Source: Humitalea sp050632385
GTDB taxonomy: Bacteria > Pseudomonadota > Alphaproteobacteria > Acetobacterales > Acetobacteraceae
Assembly (NCBI RefSeq): GCF_050632385.1
Contig: NZ_CP192599.1
Location: 3,844,001 to 3,908,000 of the forward strand
Direction of reading: 5' to 3'
DNA length: 64,000 bases
The notes under the pieces are model-generated. The model was not told the DNA's origin. It ran no database searches and saw nothing but the letters and a program-made list of their open reading frames with translations. This document shows, one piece after another, positions 51,172 through 59,992 of this stretch. The position numbers were made by a program, and so were the translations under genes. Positions within the stretch are counted from its first letter, which is position 1. Each line of letters begins with the position of its first letter.

Positions 51172-52887
51172 ATGCACGACATGGTCATTCGCGACGGCAC
51201 CATCATCGATGGCACCGGCGCCGCCCGCTTCACCGGCGATGTCGCCATCGACGGGGACCGCATCGTCCAGGTCGGCGGCAAGGCCGGGCCGGCCAGGCGC
51301 GATGTGCCCGCCGAGGGTCGCCTCGTCACCCCCGGCTGGGTCGATGTGCACACCCATTACGATGGCCAGGCGACCTGGGACCCGGTGCTGGCACCCTCCG
51401 TCTGGCATGGCGCGACCACCATCCTGTTCGGCAATTGCGGCGTCGGCTTCGCCCCCGTGCGCGCGCCCGACCGCCAGGCGCTGATCGACCTGATGGAGGG
51501 GGTGGAGGACATCCCCGGCATCACCCTGGCCGAAGGGCTGAAGTGGAATTGGGAAAGCTTCCCCCAATACCTCGACGCGCTGGCGGAAATGCCGCGCACG
51601 ATCGACATCGCCGCCCAGGTCGCCCACCACCCCTTGCGCGTCTATGCCATGGGCGACCGTGGGTTGAACCGCGAAGCGGCGACCGCCGACGACATCGCGA
51701 TGATGGAAAAGCTGACCGAGGAAGCGCTGCGGGCCGGCGCCTTCGGCTTCACCACATCGCGCACCGACCAGCACCGCACGCCGACGGGCGACCTCGTCCC
51801 AGGCCGTTATGCCGAGCACGAGGAACTGCTCGCCATCGGCCGCGCCATGGGCCGGGTCGGCCGTGGCGCCTTCGGCATGCTGAGCGATTTTGAGGATGAG
51901 GCCGCCGAATTCGAATGGCTGCGCCAGGTGGCCAAGGATTCCGGCCGCCCGGTCTGGTTCCTGCTGACCGACCGCAACTACGACCCCAAGCGCTGGAAGC
52001 GCCTGATGGCAGGCGTCGCCGCCGCCCGCGCCGATGGCTTGCCGCTGTCGGCCCAGGTCGCCGGGCGGCCGGTCGGGCTGATCCTGGGGCTCACCACGTC
52101 GCTGAACCCCTTTGCCCTGCGCGAGGGCTTTGCCGCCCTGGCGACCCTGCCGCCGGCCGAACAGCTCGCCCGCCTGCGCGACCCCGAGGTGCGGGCCAAG
52201 ATCCTGGCCGAGGAAGCCTCCGAACGGCTGATGCACCTGGTGCCGCCGCTGTCGCGCCAGATCGCGACGCGCTGGGACCAGATGTTCGTGCTGGGCGATC
52301 CGCCGGACTACGAGCCGCCCGCGGACCGCAGCCTCGCGGCCCTGGCCGCCAAGGCGGGCCAGGACCCCGCGGCCTTCTGTTACGACTTCCTGACCGGCGG
52401 CGACGGCGGGCGGATGCTGTATTTCCCGGTGGTGAACTACGTCGGCGGCGATCTGTCGGTGGTGCGGGAGATGATGGTGAACCCGCATACCGTGAACGGC
52501 CTGTCCGATGGCGGGGCGCATTGCGGGGTGATCTGCGATGCCTCGATGCCGACCTCGATGCTGACCCATTGGGGTCGCGACCGGACCCGCGGCGAAAAGC
52601 TGCCGCTGGAATTCCTGGTCAAGCGCCAGACCAGCGAAGGCGCCGATTTCTTCGGCTTTGGCGATCGCGGTCGGCTGATACCGGGGTTGAAGGCCGATGT
52701 GAACGTGATCGATTTCGAGGGGCTGCGCCTGCACCACCCCGAGATGATCTACGACCTGCCCGCCGGCGGGCGGCGCTTGGTGCAGACCGTCGATGGCTAC
52801 GACATGACACTCGTGTCCGGCGTGCCCGTCATGGAAAAGGGCACCGAGACCGGTGCGCGTCCGGGCCGCCTGGTCCGCGCCGGCTAG
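51172..52887 (+). CDS. N-acyl-D-amino-acid deacylase (D-aminoacylase family amidohydrolase)
   Basis: A 571-residue zinc amidohydrolase from the ATG at 51172; an ATG three codons later is possible. The first metal motif is DVHTH (His60 and His62), and GNCGVGFAP places Cys89 at the zinc-ligand cysteine typical of D-aminoacylases. Later landmarks are SDGGAHCGVICDASMPTSML with the catalytic Asp and LTHWGRDR. It would release free D-amino acids from N-acyl forms. It lies opposite a peptide importer and near carbamoylase and hydantoinase genes, which supports a D-amino-acid role. Its TAG overlaps the next gene's stop at CTAG 52884-52887. Confidence 0.85.
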   Translation: MHDMVIRDGTIIDGTGAARFTGDVAIDGDRIVQVGGKAGPARRDVPAEGRLVTPGWVDVHTHYDGQATWDPVLAPSVWHGATTILFGNCGVGFAPVRAPDRQALIDLMEGVEDIPGITLAEGLKWNWESFPQYLDALAEMPRTIDIAAQVAHHPLRVYAMGDRGLNREAATADDIAMMEKLTEEALRAGAFGFTTSRTDQHRTPTGDLVPGRYAEHEELLAIGRAMGRVGRGAFGMLSDFEDEAAEFEWLRQVAKDSGRPVWFLLTDRNYDPKRWKRLMAGVAAARADGLPLSAQVAGRPVGLILGLTTSLNPFALREGFAALATLPPAEQLARLRDPEVRAKILAEEASERLMHLVPPLSRQIATRWDQMFVLGDPPDYEPPADRSLAALAAKAGQDPAAFCYDFLTGGDGGRMLYFPVVNYVGGDLSVVREMMVNPHTVNGLSDGGAHCGVICDASMPTSMLTHWGRDRTRGEKLPLEFLVKRQTSEGADFFGFGDRGRLIPGLKADVNVIDFEGLRLHHPEMIYDLPAGGRRLVQTVDGYDMTLVSGVPVMEKGTETGARPGRLVRAG

Positions 52888-53585
52888 ACCACCTTGCCAA
52901 TGACGGCGCCGATGGCCGCCGTCAGCGCCATGGCGAAGGCGCCCCAGAAGGTTACGCGCAGGGTCGGCCTCAGCACGCCGGCCCCGCCCGCGGTGGCCCC
53001 GATGGCGCCCAGCAGCGCCAGGAAGGCCAGCGACGCGCCCGACACGACCGGCACCAGCAGTGCGGCCGGTGACACCAGGACCATCAGCAAGGGCATCGCG
53101 GCGCCCACGGCGAAACTCGCGGCCGAGGTCATCGCCGCCAGGATCGGCCGCGCGGTGGTGAGTTCGGATATCCCCAACTCATCCAGCGCATGCGCGCCCA
53201 GCGCGTCCTTGGCCATCAACTGGTCGGCGACCTGCCGGGCCAGCGCGCGGTCCACGCCGCGATTGACGTAGATATCGGCCAGTTCCTCACGTTCGAAATC
53301 GATGTTGTCGATCAGTTCCTGGCGTTCGCGCGCGATATCAGCGCCTTCGGTGTCCGATTGCGAACTGACCGAGACATATTCGCCCGCCGCCATCGACATG
53401 GCCCCGGCGACCAGCCCCGCGACACCCGCGATCAGGATATCGCCGCGCACCGCCGCCGAGGCGGCGACGCCGACGATCAGGCTGGCGGTCGAGACGATGC
53501 CGTCATTGGCGCCCAGCACCGCCGCCCGCAGCCAGCCGCTGCGCGACACTAGGTGGCGTTCCCTATGGATGTGCAGGCGCGGCAT
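52884..53585 (-). CDS. VIT1/CCC1-family membrane protein
   Basis: A 233-residue inner-membrane protein from the ATG at 53585. RSGWLRAAVLGANDGIVSTASLIVG is the family opening, and GLVAGAMSMAAGEYVSVSSQ is the second helix with the conserved metal-site Glu. A charged cytoplasmic loop with Glu-rich helices (about 80-140) binds metal in plant VIT1. Three more helices follow. It probably moves iron or manganese out of the cytoplasm. Its place inside the D-amino-acid region looks incidental. Confidence 0.88.
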   Translation of the reverse strand: MPRLHIHRERHLVSRSGWLRAAVLGANDGIVSTASLIVGVAASAAVRGDILIAGVAGLVAGAMSMAAGEYVSVSSQSDTEGADIARERQELIDNIDFEREELADIYVNRGVDRALARQVADQLMAKDALGAHALDELGISELTTARPILAAMTSAASFAVGAAMPLLMVLVSPAALLVPVVSGASLAFLALLGAIGATAGGAGVLRPTLRVTFWGAFAMALTAAIGAVIGKVV

Positions 53586-53661
53586 ATCTGGCTCCGGCGA
53601 GGGATGGCGCCACCATCCCCGCGCGCCGGGCCAAACGCAATGATCCGGGGCTAGGCCCGCA

Positions 53662-54495
53662 TTACGAACAGCGCGGCGTGTGTTCGGTCGGCTCGTAGCC
53701 CTGCTTGCCAACCTGGCCAAAGCCGGGCTGCACCGTGCGTTCCATCGAATCCGCGGCGGGGGTCGTCCCGAACCAGGTTTCGGAGAAGCGGGCCAGCGTA
53801 CCGTCCAGCTTCATGCACTCCAGCGCTTCCTCCACCTGGTTCCGCAGTTCCGTATTGCCGATGCGGAAGGGCAGCGCCCATTCGGCGCGCGTGTCGGCCA
53901 GCACATAATCCGGCTGCAACTGCCGAATGCGCGTGGCGGCGTAACGCACCACGGTATTGCCCGCCAGGGTCGCATAGGCGCGACCGTTGATGACGGCTTG
54001 CACGGCATCGGGCTGGGTGTCGAAGGCCTGGATCGTGAAGCCATAGCGTTCGGCATTCGCACGCGCCCAACCCTCATACGCCGAGCCCTTGTTCACGGCG
54101 AGCGACTTGCCGCGCAGCATCTCAAGGTTGGTGATCGGGTCGCTGCCGCGGCGGATGGCGAACTGGTATTCGCTGACCAGATAGCCCTCGGTGAACAACA
54201 GGTTGGCGGCGCGTTCCGGCGTCACGCTGGTGGGCGCGCCAAGGAAGTCGTAGCGCCCCGAGTTCAGCGCCGGGATCAGCCCGGCAAAACCCACCGCATC
54301 CATCGCGATGGGGCGACCGAGCCGGCGACCGAGGTCGTTCACGATGTCGACGTTGAAACCCTGCACGCCGCCTTCCAGGCGCGGGAAGGCATGCGGGGCG
54401 AAGGTGCCGTCAACGCCGACGCGCAGCGGTTGCTGCGCCTGGCTCGCGGCCAAGGGCGCGGTGGCGAGAAGCAGGGCAAGGGCAAGGCGTCGCAT
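53662..54495 (-). CDS. Amino-acid-type ABC transporter binding protein, family 3
   Basis: A 277-residue periplasmic binding protein. A signal peptide of about 20 residues ends SQAQQ, then PLRVGVDGTFAPHAF and GFNVDIVNDLGRRLG, the family 3 pattern. RGKSLAVNKGSAYEGW and the late ALPFRIGNTELRNQVEEAL fit as well. No permease or ATPase adjoins it. It lies 36 bp downstream of the carbamoylase gene on the same strand, so it may bind hydantoin-pathway compounds or amino acids. Confidence 0.86.
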   Translation of the reverse strand: MRRLALALLLATAPLAASQAQQPLRVGVDGTFAPHAFPRLEGGVQGFNVDIVNDLGRRLGRPIAMDAVGFAGLIPALNSGRYDFLGAPTSVTPERAANLLFTEGYLVSEYQFAIRRGSDPITNLEMLRGKSLAVNKGSAYEGWARANAERYGFTIQAFDTQPDAVQAVINGRAYATLAGNTVVRYAATRIRQLQPDYVLADTRAEWALPFRIGNTELRNQVEEALECMKLDGTLARFSETWFGTTPAADSMERTVQPGFGQVGKQGYEPTEHTPRCS

Positions 54496-54531
54496 GATGC
54501 TCTCCTGAATGATGTGGGGATGGGCGGGCGA

Positions 54532-55485
54532 TCAGACCTTCACCACCACGCCGCGTTGCGCGGTGAGGATGCCGTAGTCCTGGATCTGCCGGTTCGCCTC
54601 GAAGTTGAAGGTGGTGCGGCGGTTGTGCTCGCTGACCTCAAGGTCGCAGTTCGCGACCACGACTTCGTCGCTGGTGGTGACGGCCTGGGCGACGATGTCG
54701 CCGGTGGGCGCGATGATGCAGGTGCCGCCCATGAATTCGACGCCTTCCTCAAACCCCGCCTTGGCGACACCGATGACCCAGCAGCAATTCTGATAGGCGC
54801 CGGCCTGCATCACGAGGTGATTGTGGAAGGGCGGCAGATGCGCGGGGTCGAGCACGCGCGCGCCATCCACCATGCCGAAGCGCTGCGATCCGGTGTTGTA
54901 GCCGCACATGATCAATTCGGCGCCTTGCAGGCTCAGCGCGCGATAGGTCTCGGGCCAGCGGCGATCGTTGCAGATGCACATGCCGACCACGCCGCCAAAG
55001 GCGCGGAAGACGGGAAAGCCGAGGTTACCGACCTCGAAGTAGCGCTTTTCGAAATTGCCGGCGCAGCCGGTGGGGTCGGCGGTCTTGCGCCCGGGCAGGT
55101 GGATCTTTCGGTATTTGCCGATGATCGCGCCATCGCGGTCCACCAGGACCGTGGTGTTGAAGCGGCGCGTCTGCCCCTCCTCCTCCGTCAACTCGGCGTA
55201 GCCGAGGTAGAAACCGATCTTCAGCCGCGCCGCTTCGTCGAACAGCGGCTGCACATCGGGGTTGGGCATCGCGCTTTCGCAGAAGGCATTGGCCTCATCC
55301 GGGTCGTCGAACACCCAGCGCGGGAAGAAGGTGGACAGCGCCATTTCCGGGAAGACGACCAGTTCCGCGCCAAAGCTATGCGCCTGCCGCAGCAGCGCGA
55401 CGAGGCGTGCGACGATGCCCGCCTTGGTCTCGGCGCGCGCAATGGGGCCGAGTTGAGCAGCAGCGACACGAACCACACGTGACAT
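54532..55485 (-). CDS. N-carbamoyl-D-amino-acid hydrolase (nitrilase superfamily)
   Basis: A 317-residue carbon-nitrogen hydrolase from the ATG at 55485. The catalytic triad falls at Glu47 (FPEMAL), Lys127 (KYRKIHLPG) and Cys172 (ICNDRRWPE), the same numbers as in the Agrobacterium D-carbamoylase. AQLGPIARAETK, FFPRWVF and GYNTGSQ also match that enzyme. It hydrolyses N-carbamoyl-D-amino acids to the D-amino acid, CO2 and ammonia. It is divergent from the hydantoin racemase and hydantoinase genes and completes their pathway. Confidence 0.9.
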   Translation of the reverse strand: MSRVVRVAAAQLGPIARAETKAGIVARLVALLRQAHSFGAELVVFPEMALSTFFPRWVFDDPDEANAFCESAMPNPDVQPLFDEAARLKIGFYLGYAELTEEEGQTRRFNTTVLVDRDGAIIGKYRKIHLPGRKTADPTGCAGNFEKRYFEVGNLGFPVFRAFGGVVGMCICNDRRWPETYRALSLQGAELIMCGYNTGSQRFGMVDGARVLDPAHLPPFHNHLVMQAGAYQNCCWVIGVAKAGFEEGVEFMGGTCIIAPTGDIVAQAVTTSDEVVVANCDLEVSEHNRRTTFNFEANRQIQDYGILTAQRGVVVKV

Positions 55486-55615
55486 AGGATCTGACCTTCC
55501 ACTTTGCGCCATCACCGGCAGCAAACGACGTGCCAAAGCAGGACGGCTGTTTTCCGGGCGTGCGGCAGGCTGCCGGCCCAATGGCTATGCAGAAAAAATT
55601 GCGTGTGCTTTGTCT

Positions 55616-55637
55616 TGAAGCAAGATTAGCTGCTTCA
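55616..55637. promoter_or_regulatory. Inverted repeat in the carbamoylase/racemase divergent promoter region
   Basis: TGAAGCA (55616-55622) and TGCTTCA (55631-55637) are exact reverse complements with an 8-nt AT-rich spacer. The site lies near the middle of the 223-bp region between divergent genes. It is a reasonable operator candidate for the RpiR-type regulator encoded at 59993, which could then control both directions. Confidence 0.45.
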
Positions 55638-55708
55638 CCGCGCGCATCCGGTCGATGCGGCGCTGGCAGGGCGTTTGCTAACCCCCTGCCCCAGGAACAG
55701 GAGCCGTC

Positions 55709-56368
55709 ATGCAGAAGCGCATCCTCGTCGTGAACCCGAATTCCAGCCAGCACATCACGGATGCGCTCAGCGCCTCGGTCCAGCCGCATCGCGACGGCGG
55801 CATCGCGGTGGATTGCGTGACCCTGGCCGAAGGCCCGCCCGGCATCTCATCCCATACGCACAAGGCCTTCGTGGTCGGCCCGATGCAGGCGCTGGTCCTG
55901 CGGGAGGCACCGGATACCGCGGCCTACGTCATCGCCTGCTTCGGCGACCCGGGGCTGATGGCGGTGCGGGAGGTGACGGACCGCCCGGTCTTCGGCATGG
56001 GCGAGGCCTCCTTCTACACGGCGATGGCGCTGGCCGACCGGTTTGGCGTGATCTCGACCACCGAGGGCTCGCGTCCCCGCCTGGCGCGCTATGTGCGCGA
56101 ACTTGGCCTCGCCGACCGTTTCGCCGGCAGCGTTGCCGCCGGCATTCCCGTCGTCGAACTGGCCAATGACCCGACCGCCACGCTCGATCGGCTGACCGAG
56201 GCTGGGGAGGCGCTGAAGGCCCTCGGCGCCCAGGTCGTCATCACCGGCTGCGCCGGGATGGCGGCGTATCGCCAGGCGCTGTCAGCGCGGCTCGGCATGC
56301 CCGTGGTCGAACCAGCCCATGCCGCCGTCGGCCTCGCCGCCGGCGTTCTTCGTTCCCATTCAGGATAG
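55709..56368 (+). CDS. Hydantoin racemase
   Basis: A 219-residue Asp/Glu/hydantoin racemase; AGGAACAGGAG lies before the ATG. Both catalytic cysteines are present: Cys77 in VIACFGDPGL and Cys181 in ITGCAGMAA. VVNPNSSQHITDAL is the standard opening. It interconverts the D and L forms of 5-substituted hydantoins so that the D-specific hydantoinase and carbamoylase can use all the substrate. The hydantoinase start follows 7 bp after its stop. Confidence 0.9.
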   Translation: MQKRILVVNPNSSQHITDALSASVQPHRDGGIAVDCVTLAEGPPGISSHTHKAFVVGPMQALVLREAPDTAAYVIACFGDPGLMAVREVTDRPVFGMGEASFYTAMALADRFGVISTTEGSRPRLARYVRELGLADRFAGSVAAGIPVVELANDPTATLDRLTEAGEALKALGAQVVITGCAGMAAYRQALSARLGMPVVEPAHAAVGLAAGVLRSHSG

Positions 56369-56375
56369 GTTGCAC

Positions 56376-57818
56376 ATGCAAAGCTTCGACACGGTCATCC
56401 GCGGCGGCACGGTCGTCACAGCCACCGACACCTCGCGCTGCGACGTCGGTATTCGCGACGGCCGCATCGTCGCGCTGGGGCTGGACCTGCCGCAGGGCGC
56501 CCGCGAAATCGACGCCACCAACCGCCTGGTGATGCCCGGCGGCGTGGACAGCCATTGCCACATCGAACAGCCCAAGCCCGGTGGGCCGGTGAAGAGCGCC
56601 GATACGTTTGAAAGCGGCACGACCTCCGCGGCTTTCGGCGGCACCACATCGGTCATCTGCTTCGCACCGCATTTCAAGGGCACGGCGCTGACCCCTGGGG
56701 TCGAGGACTATCACCGCCGCGCGCGCCAGGCGGTGATCGATTATTCCTTCCACCTCGTCATCGCCGACCCGACGCCCGATGTGCTGCGGGAATTGCCGCC
56801 GCTGATAAAGGCGGGGCATCGCTCGCTCAAGCTGTTCATGACCTATGACGCCAGCCGGCTGAACGACCGCGAAGTGCTGGACGTCCTGGCCCTGGCCCGC
56901 ACCGAAAGCGCCTTCGTCGTCGTCCATGCGGAGAACCATGACGCCATCCGTTGGATGACCGCGCGGCTGGAAGCCGCCGGCCATACCGCACCGCGCTTCC
57001 ACGCCGTCAGCAAGCCGGCGCTGGTGGAGCGCGAGGCCGTCCATCGCGTCATCGCCCTGGCGGAACTGCTGGACCAGCCGATCCAGATCTTCCACGTCAC
57101 CTGCGCCGAAGCCGTGGAGGAAATCCGCCGCGCCCAGGCCCGCGGGTTGAAGATCTTTGGCGAGACCTGCCCGCAGTATCTCGGCCTGACCGCCGATGCG
57201 CTGGACCGCCCGGGGTTCGAGGGCGCCAAGGCGATCTGCAGCCCCGCCCTGCGCACCACAGCCGATCAGGAGGCGCTGTGGCAGGGCATCCGCGACGGGG
57301 TGCTGGGCGTCGTCTCCTCCGACCACGCGCCCTATCGCTACGCGGGGCCCGACGGCAAGCAGGCCTATGGCATGGACGCGCCCTTCACCAAGGTCGCGAA
57401 CGGCGTCCCTGGCCTGGAAACCCGGCTGCCCTTCCTGTTTTCCGAAGGCGTCGTGAAGGGTCGCATCGACCTGCAGCAATTCGTCGCCATCACCGCGACA
57501 AACCCCGCGAAACTTTTTGGGCTGTATCCGCGCAAGGGCTCGATCGCGGTCGGGATGGACGCCGATATCGCGGTCTGGGACCCGACGCTGACGCGCACGC
57601 TGACGGCGGCCGACCTGCATCACGCGGTGGACTACACGCCTTATGAGGGCATGGAACTCACCGGCTGGCCAGTCACGACCCTGGTGCGCGGCACCGTCGT
57701 CGTCGGCGAAGGCAAGCGCCAGGTGGAACCGGGTTACGGCGCCTTCCTGCCGCGCGAACCCTATCCCGCGATGCAGCCGCGCGGCGTCTTCCCCACCGAA
57801 TTCAACCCCTTCGCCTGA
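56376..57818 (+). CDS. D-hydantoinase / dihydropyrimidinase-family amidohydrolase
   Basis: A 480-residue cyclic amidohydrolase; AGGATAGG precedes the ATG at 56376. The binuclear zinc site is complete: His60 and His62 in DSHCHIEQ, the Lys to be carboxylated at 152 (SLKLFMTY), His184 (HAEN), His240 (FHVTCAEA) and Asp316 (SSDHAPY). It opens 5-substituted hydantoins (or dihydropyrimidines) to N-carbamoyl amino acids. Flanked by racemase and carbamoylase genes, a D-hydantoinase role is more likely than pyrimidine breakdown. Confidence 0.9.
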   Translation: MQSFDTVIRGGTVVTATDTSRCDVGIRDGRIVALGLDLPQGAREIDATNRLVMPGGVDSHCHIEQPKPGGPVKSADTFESGTTSAAFGGTTSVICFAPHFKGTALTPGVEDYHRRARQAVIDYSFHLVIADPTPDVLRELPPLIKAGHRSLKLFMTYDASRLNDREVLDVLALARTESAFVVVHAENHDAIRWMTARLEAAGHTAPRFHAVSKPALVEREAVHRVIALAELLDQPIQIFHVTCAEAVEEIRRAQARGLKIFGETCPQYLGLTADALDRPGFEGAKAICSPALRTTADQEALWQGIRDGVLGVVSSDHAPYRYAGPDGKQAYGMDAPFTKVANGVPGLETRLPFLFSEGVVKGRIDLQQFVAITATNPAKLFGLYPRKGSIAVGMDADIAVWDPTLTRTLTAADLHHAVDYTPYEGMELTGWPVTTLVRGTVVVGEGKRQVEPGYGAFLPREPYPAMQPRGVFPTEFNPFA

Positions 57819-57828
57819 GGATCGTCCG

Positions 57829-58578
57829 ATGGACCTGCAACTGAGCGGGCATGTCGCCCTGGTCACCGGTGCCTCGGCCGGTCTGGGGCGGGCGATTGCC
57901 AAGGGCCTGGCGGCGGAGGGCTGCCGCATCGGGCTGCTCGCCCGCCGCCGCCACCTGCTGGAGGAACTGGCGGCCGAACTGCCCGCCAGCGCCGAACCGC
58001 TGATCATCGTGGAGGACATCACGGCCCCCGGCGCGCCCGATCGCACGCGCCAGCAGATGCACGACCGCTTCGGCCGCTGCGACATCCTGATCAACAACGC
58101 CGGCGGCAGCCGCGCCCAACCCGACCTTGGCAGCGACGAGGTGTGGGGCGAAGCGATGTTCCTGAATTTCGAAGCCGGACGCCGCATCGCCCATGCCTTC
58201 ATCCCGGGCATGCGGGCACAGCGCCATGGCCGCATCATCAGCCTGACCGGCCAGGACGAACCGCGCGAGATCAACCCCGCCAATGCGCCGAACGGGGCCG
58301 TGCATATCTGGGCCAAGGCGATGTCGCGGCACCTGGCGTCCGAGGGGATCACCATCAACTCGATCCCCCCCGGGCGCATCCATTCGGAACAGATCGACCG
58401 GCGCATCCTGGCATCGGAGCAGGCGGAACGTGATTCCACCAAGGACATCCCGGCAGGGTATGTCGGCCAGCCGGAAGACCTGGCGGTGCTGGCGGTGTTC
58501 CTGTGTTCGCCGCTGGCGCGCTACATCACCGGCCAGGTGATCCATGTTGATGGCGGCATGCGCCGCTTCAGCCACTAG
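57829..58578 (+). CDS. Short-chain dehydrogenase/reductase homologue without the YxxxK catalytic motif
   Basis: A 249-residue Rossmann protein from the ATG at 57829. The cofactor site is normal: TGASAGLGRAIA near residues 14-25 and NNAGG near 88. The active-site region is not. After RIISLTGQ the expected Tyr-x3-Lys is replaced by ANAPN in a gap-free alignment, and there is no Tyr from about residue 80 to 200. The C-terminal part (YITGQVIHVDGGM) is normal. It is in the hydantoin operon, 10 bp after the hydantoinase. It may bind a nucleotide or use other chemistry. Confidence 0.82.
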   Translation: MDLQLSGHVALVTGASAGLGRAIAKGLAAEGCRIGLLARRRHLLEELAAELPASAEPLIIVEDITAPGAPDRTRQQMHDRFGRCDILINNAGGSRAQPDLGSDEVWGEAMFLNFEAGRRIAHAFIPGMRAQRHGRIISLTGQDEPREINPANAPNGAVHIWAKAMSRHLASEGITINSIPPGRIHSEQIDRRILASEQAERDSTKDIPAGYVGQPEDLAVLAVFLCSPLARYITGQVIHVDGGMRRFSH

Positions 58579-58604
58579 ACGACCAAAAGGGAAAGAAACG
58601 CCCC

Positions 58605-59990
58605 ATGAACGCCATCGCGCCGAGCAATTCGCGCATCATCTCGGCCTATATCGCGCAGACGCCCGCGTCGGCCGCGGCCTATGCGCGGTCGCGCGAGGTC
58701 TTTCCCGCCGGCGTCACCCATGACAGCCGCTATATGCCGCCGCATCCGCTGAGCGTGACCCACGCCGCCGGCGCGCGGAAATGGGATGCGGATGGGCATG
58801 GCTATGTCGACTACGTGGGCGGGCATGGCGCGCTGATCCTGGGCCATGCGCATCCGGAGATGGTGGCGCGGGTCAGCGAGCAACTTGCGCGCGGGACGCA
58901 TTACGGCGCGAACCATGATCTGGAACTGCGCTGGGGCGAGTTGATCCAGGCGCTGGTCCCTTCGGCCGAATTGGTGCGCTTCACCAATTCCGGGACGGAG
59001 GCGACCTTGATGGCGTTGCGCCTCGCGCGCGCCGCCACCGGGCGCGCCAAGGTGCTGCGCCTGCGCGGGCATTTCCACGGCTGGCACGATCATGTGGCGT
59101 TCGGCGTGGTCAACCACTTCGATGGCGGGCCGACGCCGGGCGTGCTGCCCGACCTGGCAAGCCAGGTGGTGCTGGCCGATCCGGGGGATGCCATCGACCT
59201 CGCCGCCGTGCTCGATGCGCATGAGGGTGAGATCGCCGCCGCCATCCTGGAACCGACGGGTTCGAGCTACGGGCAGGTTCCGCTGCGGCCGGAATATGTG
59301 CGGCTGCTGCGGGAGGAAACCGCCAAGCGCGGCATCCTGCTGATCTTCGATGAGGTGGTCACGGGTTTCCGCGTCGCACTGGGCGGGGCACAGGCGGCGC
59401 TGGGCGTCCGGCCCGACCTGACGACCTTGGCAAAAATCCTCGCCGGCGGGTTGCCGGGCGGCGCCGTGGTCGGGCGGCGCGACGTGCTGGAACTGCTGGA
59501 CCCGGAGCGTGCGGCCGCGCGTGGGGTCGAGAAGATCGGCCACCAGGGCACCTACAACGCCAACCCGGTCAGCGCCGCCGCCGGCATCGCGACGCTCGAA
59601 ATCCTGCGCGACACCGATGCGCTGGCCAGGGCGCATGCCTATGGCGCCAGGCTGCGCGCGGGCGTGACCGAGGTGCTGGCCGAGGAAGGTGTGCCCTGGG
59701 GCGCCTATGGCCACACGACGGGGCTGCACATCTTCATCAATCCACGCGGGCTGCCGATCGATCCGCGGAGTTTCGATCCGCTGACCCTGGGCTATGCCGA
59801 TCTGAAACTGCCGCGCGGCAACCAGACCGCGGCGAAACTGCGGCTGGCGATGCGTCTGCATGGCGTGGATTTTTCGCCCTGGCCCGGCGGCTCGGCCTCG
59901 GCGGTGCATGGCGACAGCGAATTGGATCAGACGCTGGATGCGCTGCGCCGCAGCCTGCGCCTGCTGCGCGAAGAGGGTGAGATCCACTAG
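58605..59990 (+). CDS. Class III aminotransferase, glutamate-1-semialdehyde-aminomutase-like
   Basis: A 461-residue PLP enzyme of fold type I. VFPAGVTHDSRYMPPHP and DADGHGYVDYVGGHGALILGH-type segments open the protein, FTNSGTEATLMALRLAR binds the PLP phosphate, and LLIFDEVVTGFR carries the Asp. The Schiff-base Lys is in TTLAKILAGGLPGG. GHQGTYNANPVSAAA is also typical. It is not HemL proper: context in the hydantoin operon suggests transamination of the amino acid product or a beta-amino acid. Confidence 0.85.
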   Translation: MNAIAPSNSRIISAYIAQTPASAAAYARSREVFPAGVTHDSRYMPPHPLSVTHAAGARKWDADGHGYVDYVGGHGALILGHAHPEMVARVSEQLARGTHYGANHDLELRWGELIQALVPSAELVRFTNSGTEATLMALRLARAATGRAKVLRLRGHFHGWHDHVAFGVVNHFDGGPTPGVLPDLASQVVLADPGDAIDLAAVLDAHEGEIAAAILEPTGSSYGQVPLRPEYVRLLREETAKRGILLIFDEVVTGFRVALGGAQAALGVRPDLTTLAKILAGGLPGGAVVGRRDVLELLDPERAAARGVEKIGHQGTYNANPVSAAAGIATLEILRDTDALARAHAYGARLRAGVTEVLAEEGVPWGAYGHTTGLHIFINPRGLPIDPRSFDPLTLGYADLKLPRGNQTAAKLRLAMRLHGVDFSPWPGGSASAVHGDSELDQTLDALRRSLRLLREEGEIH

Positions 59991-59992
59991 GC

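Noticed and set aside
53601..53619. A 7-bp hairpin between the binding-protein and VIT genes as a terminator
   Set aside because: There is no T-run on the minus strand and such short GC stems are common in this DNA.
56241..58448. A 735-residue minus-strand frame
   Set aside because: It is antisense to the hydantoinase and SDR genes, which have clear motifs; its composition is shadow-like.
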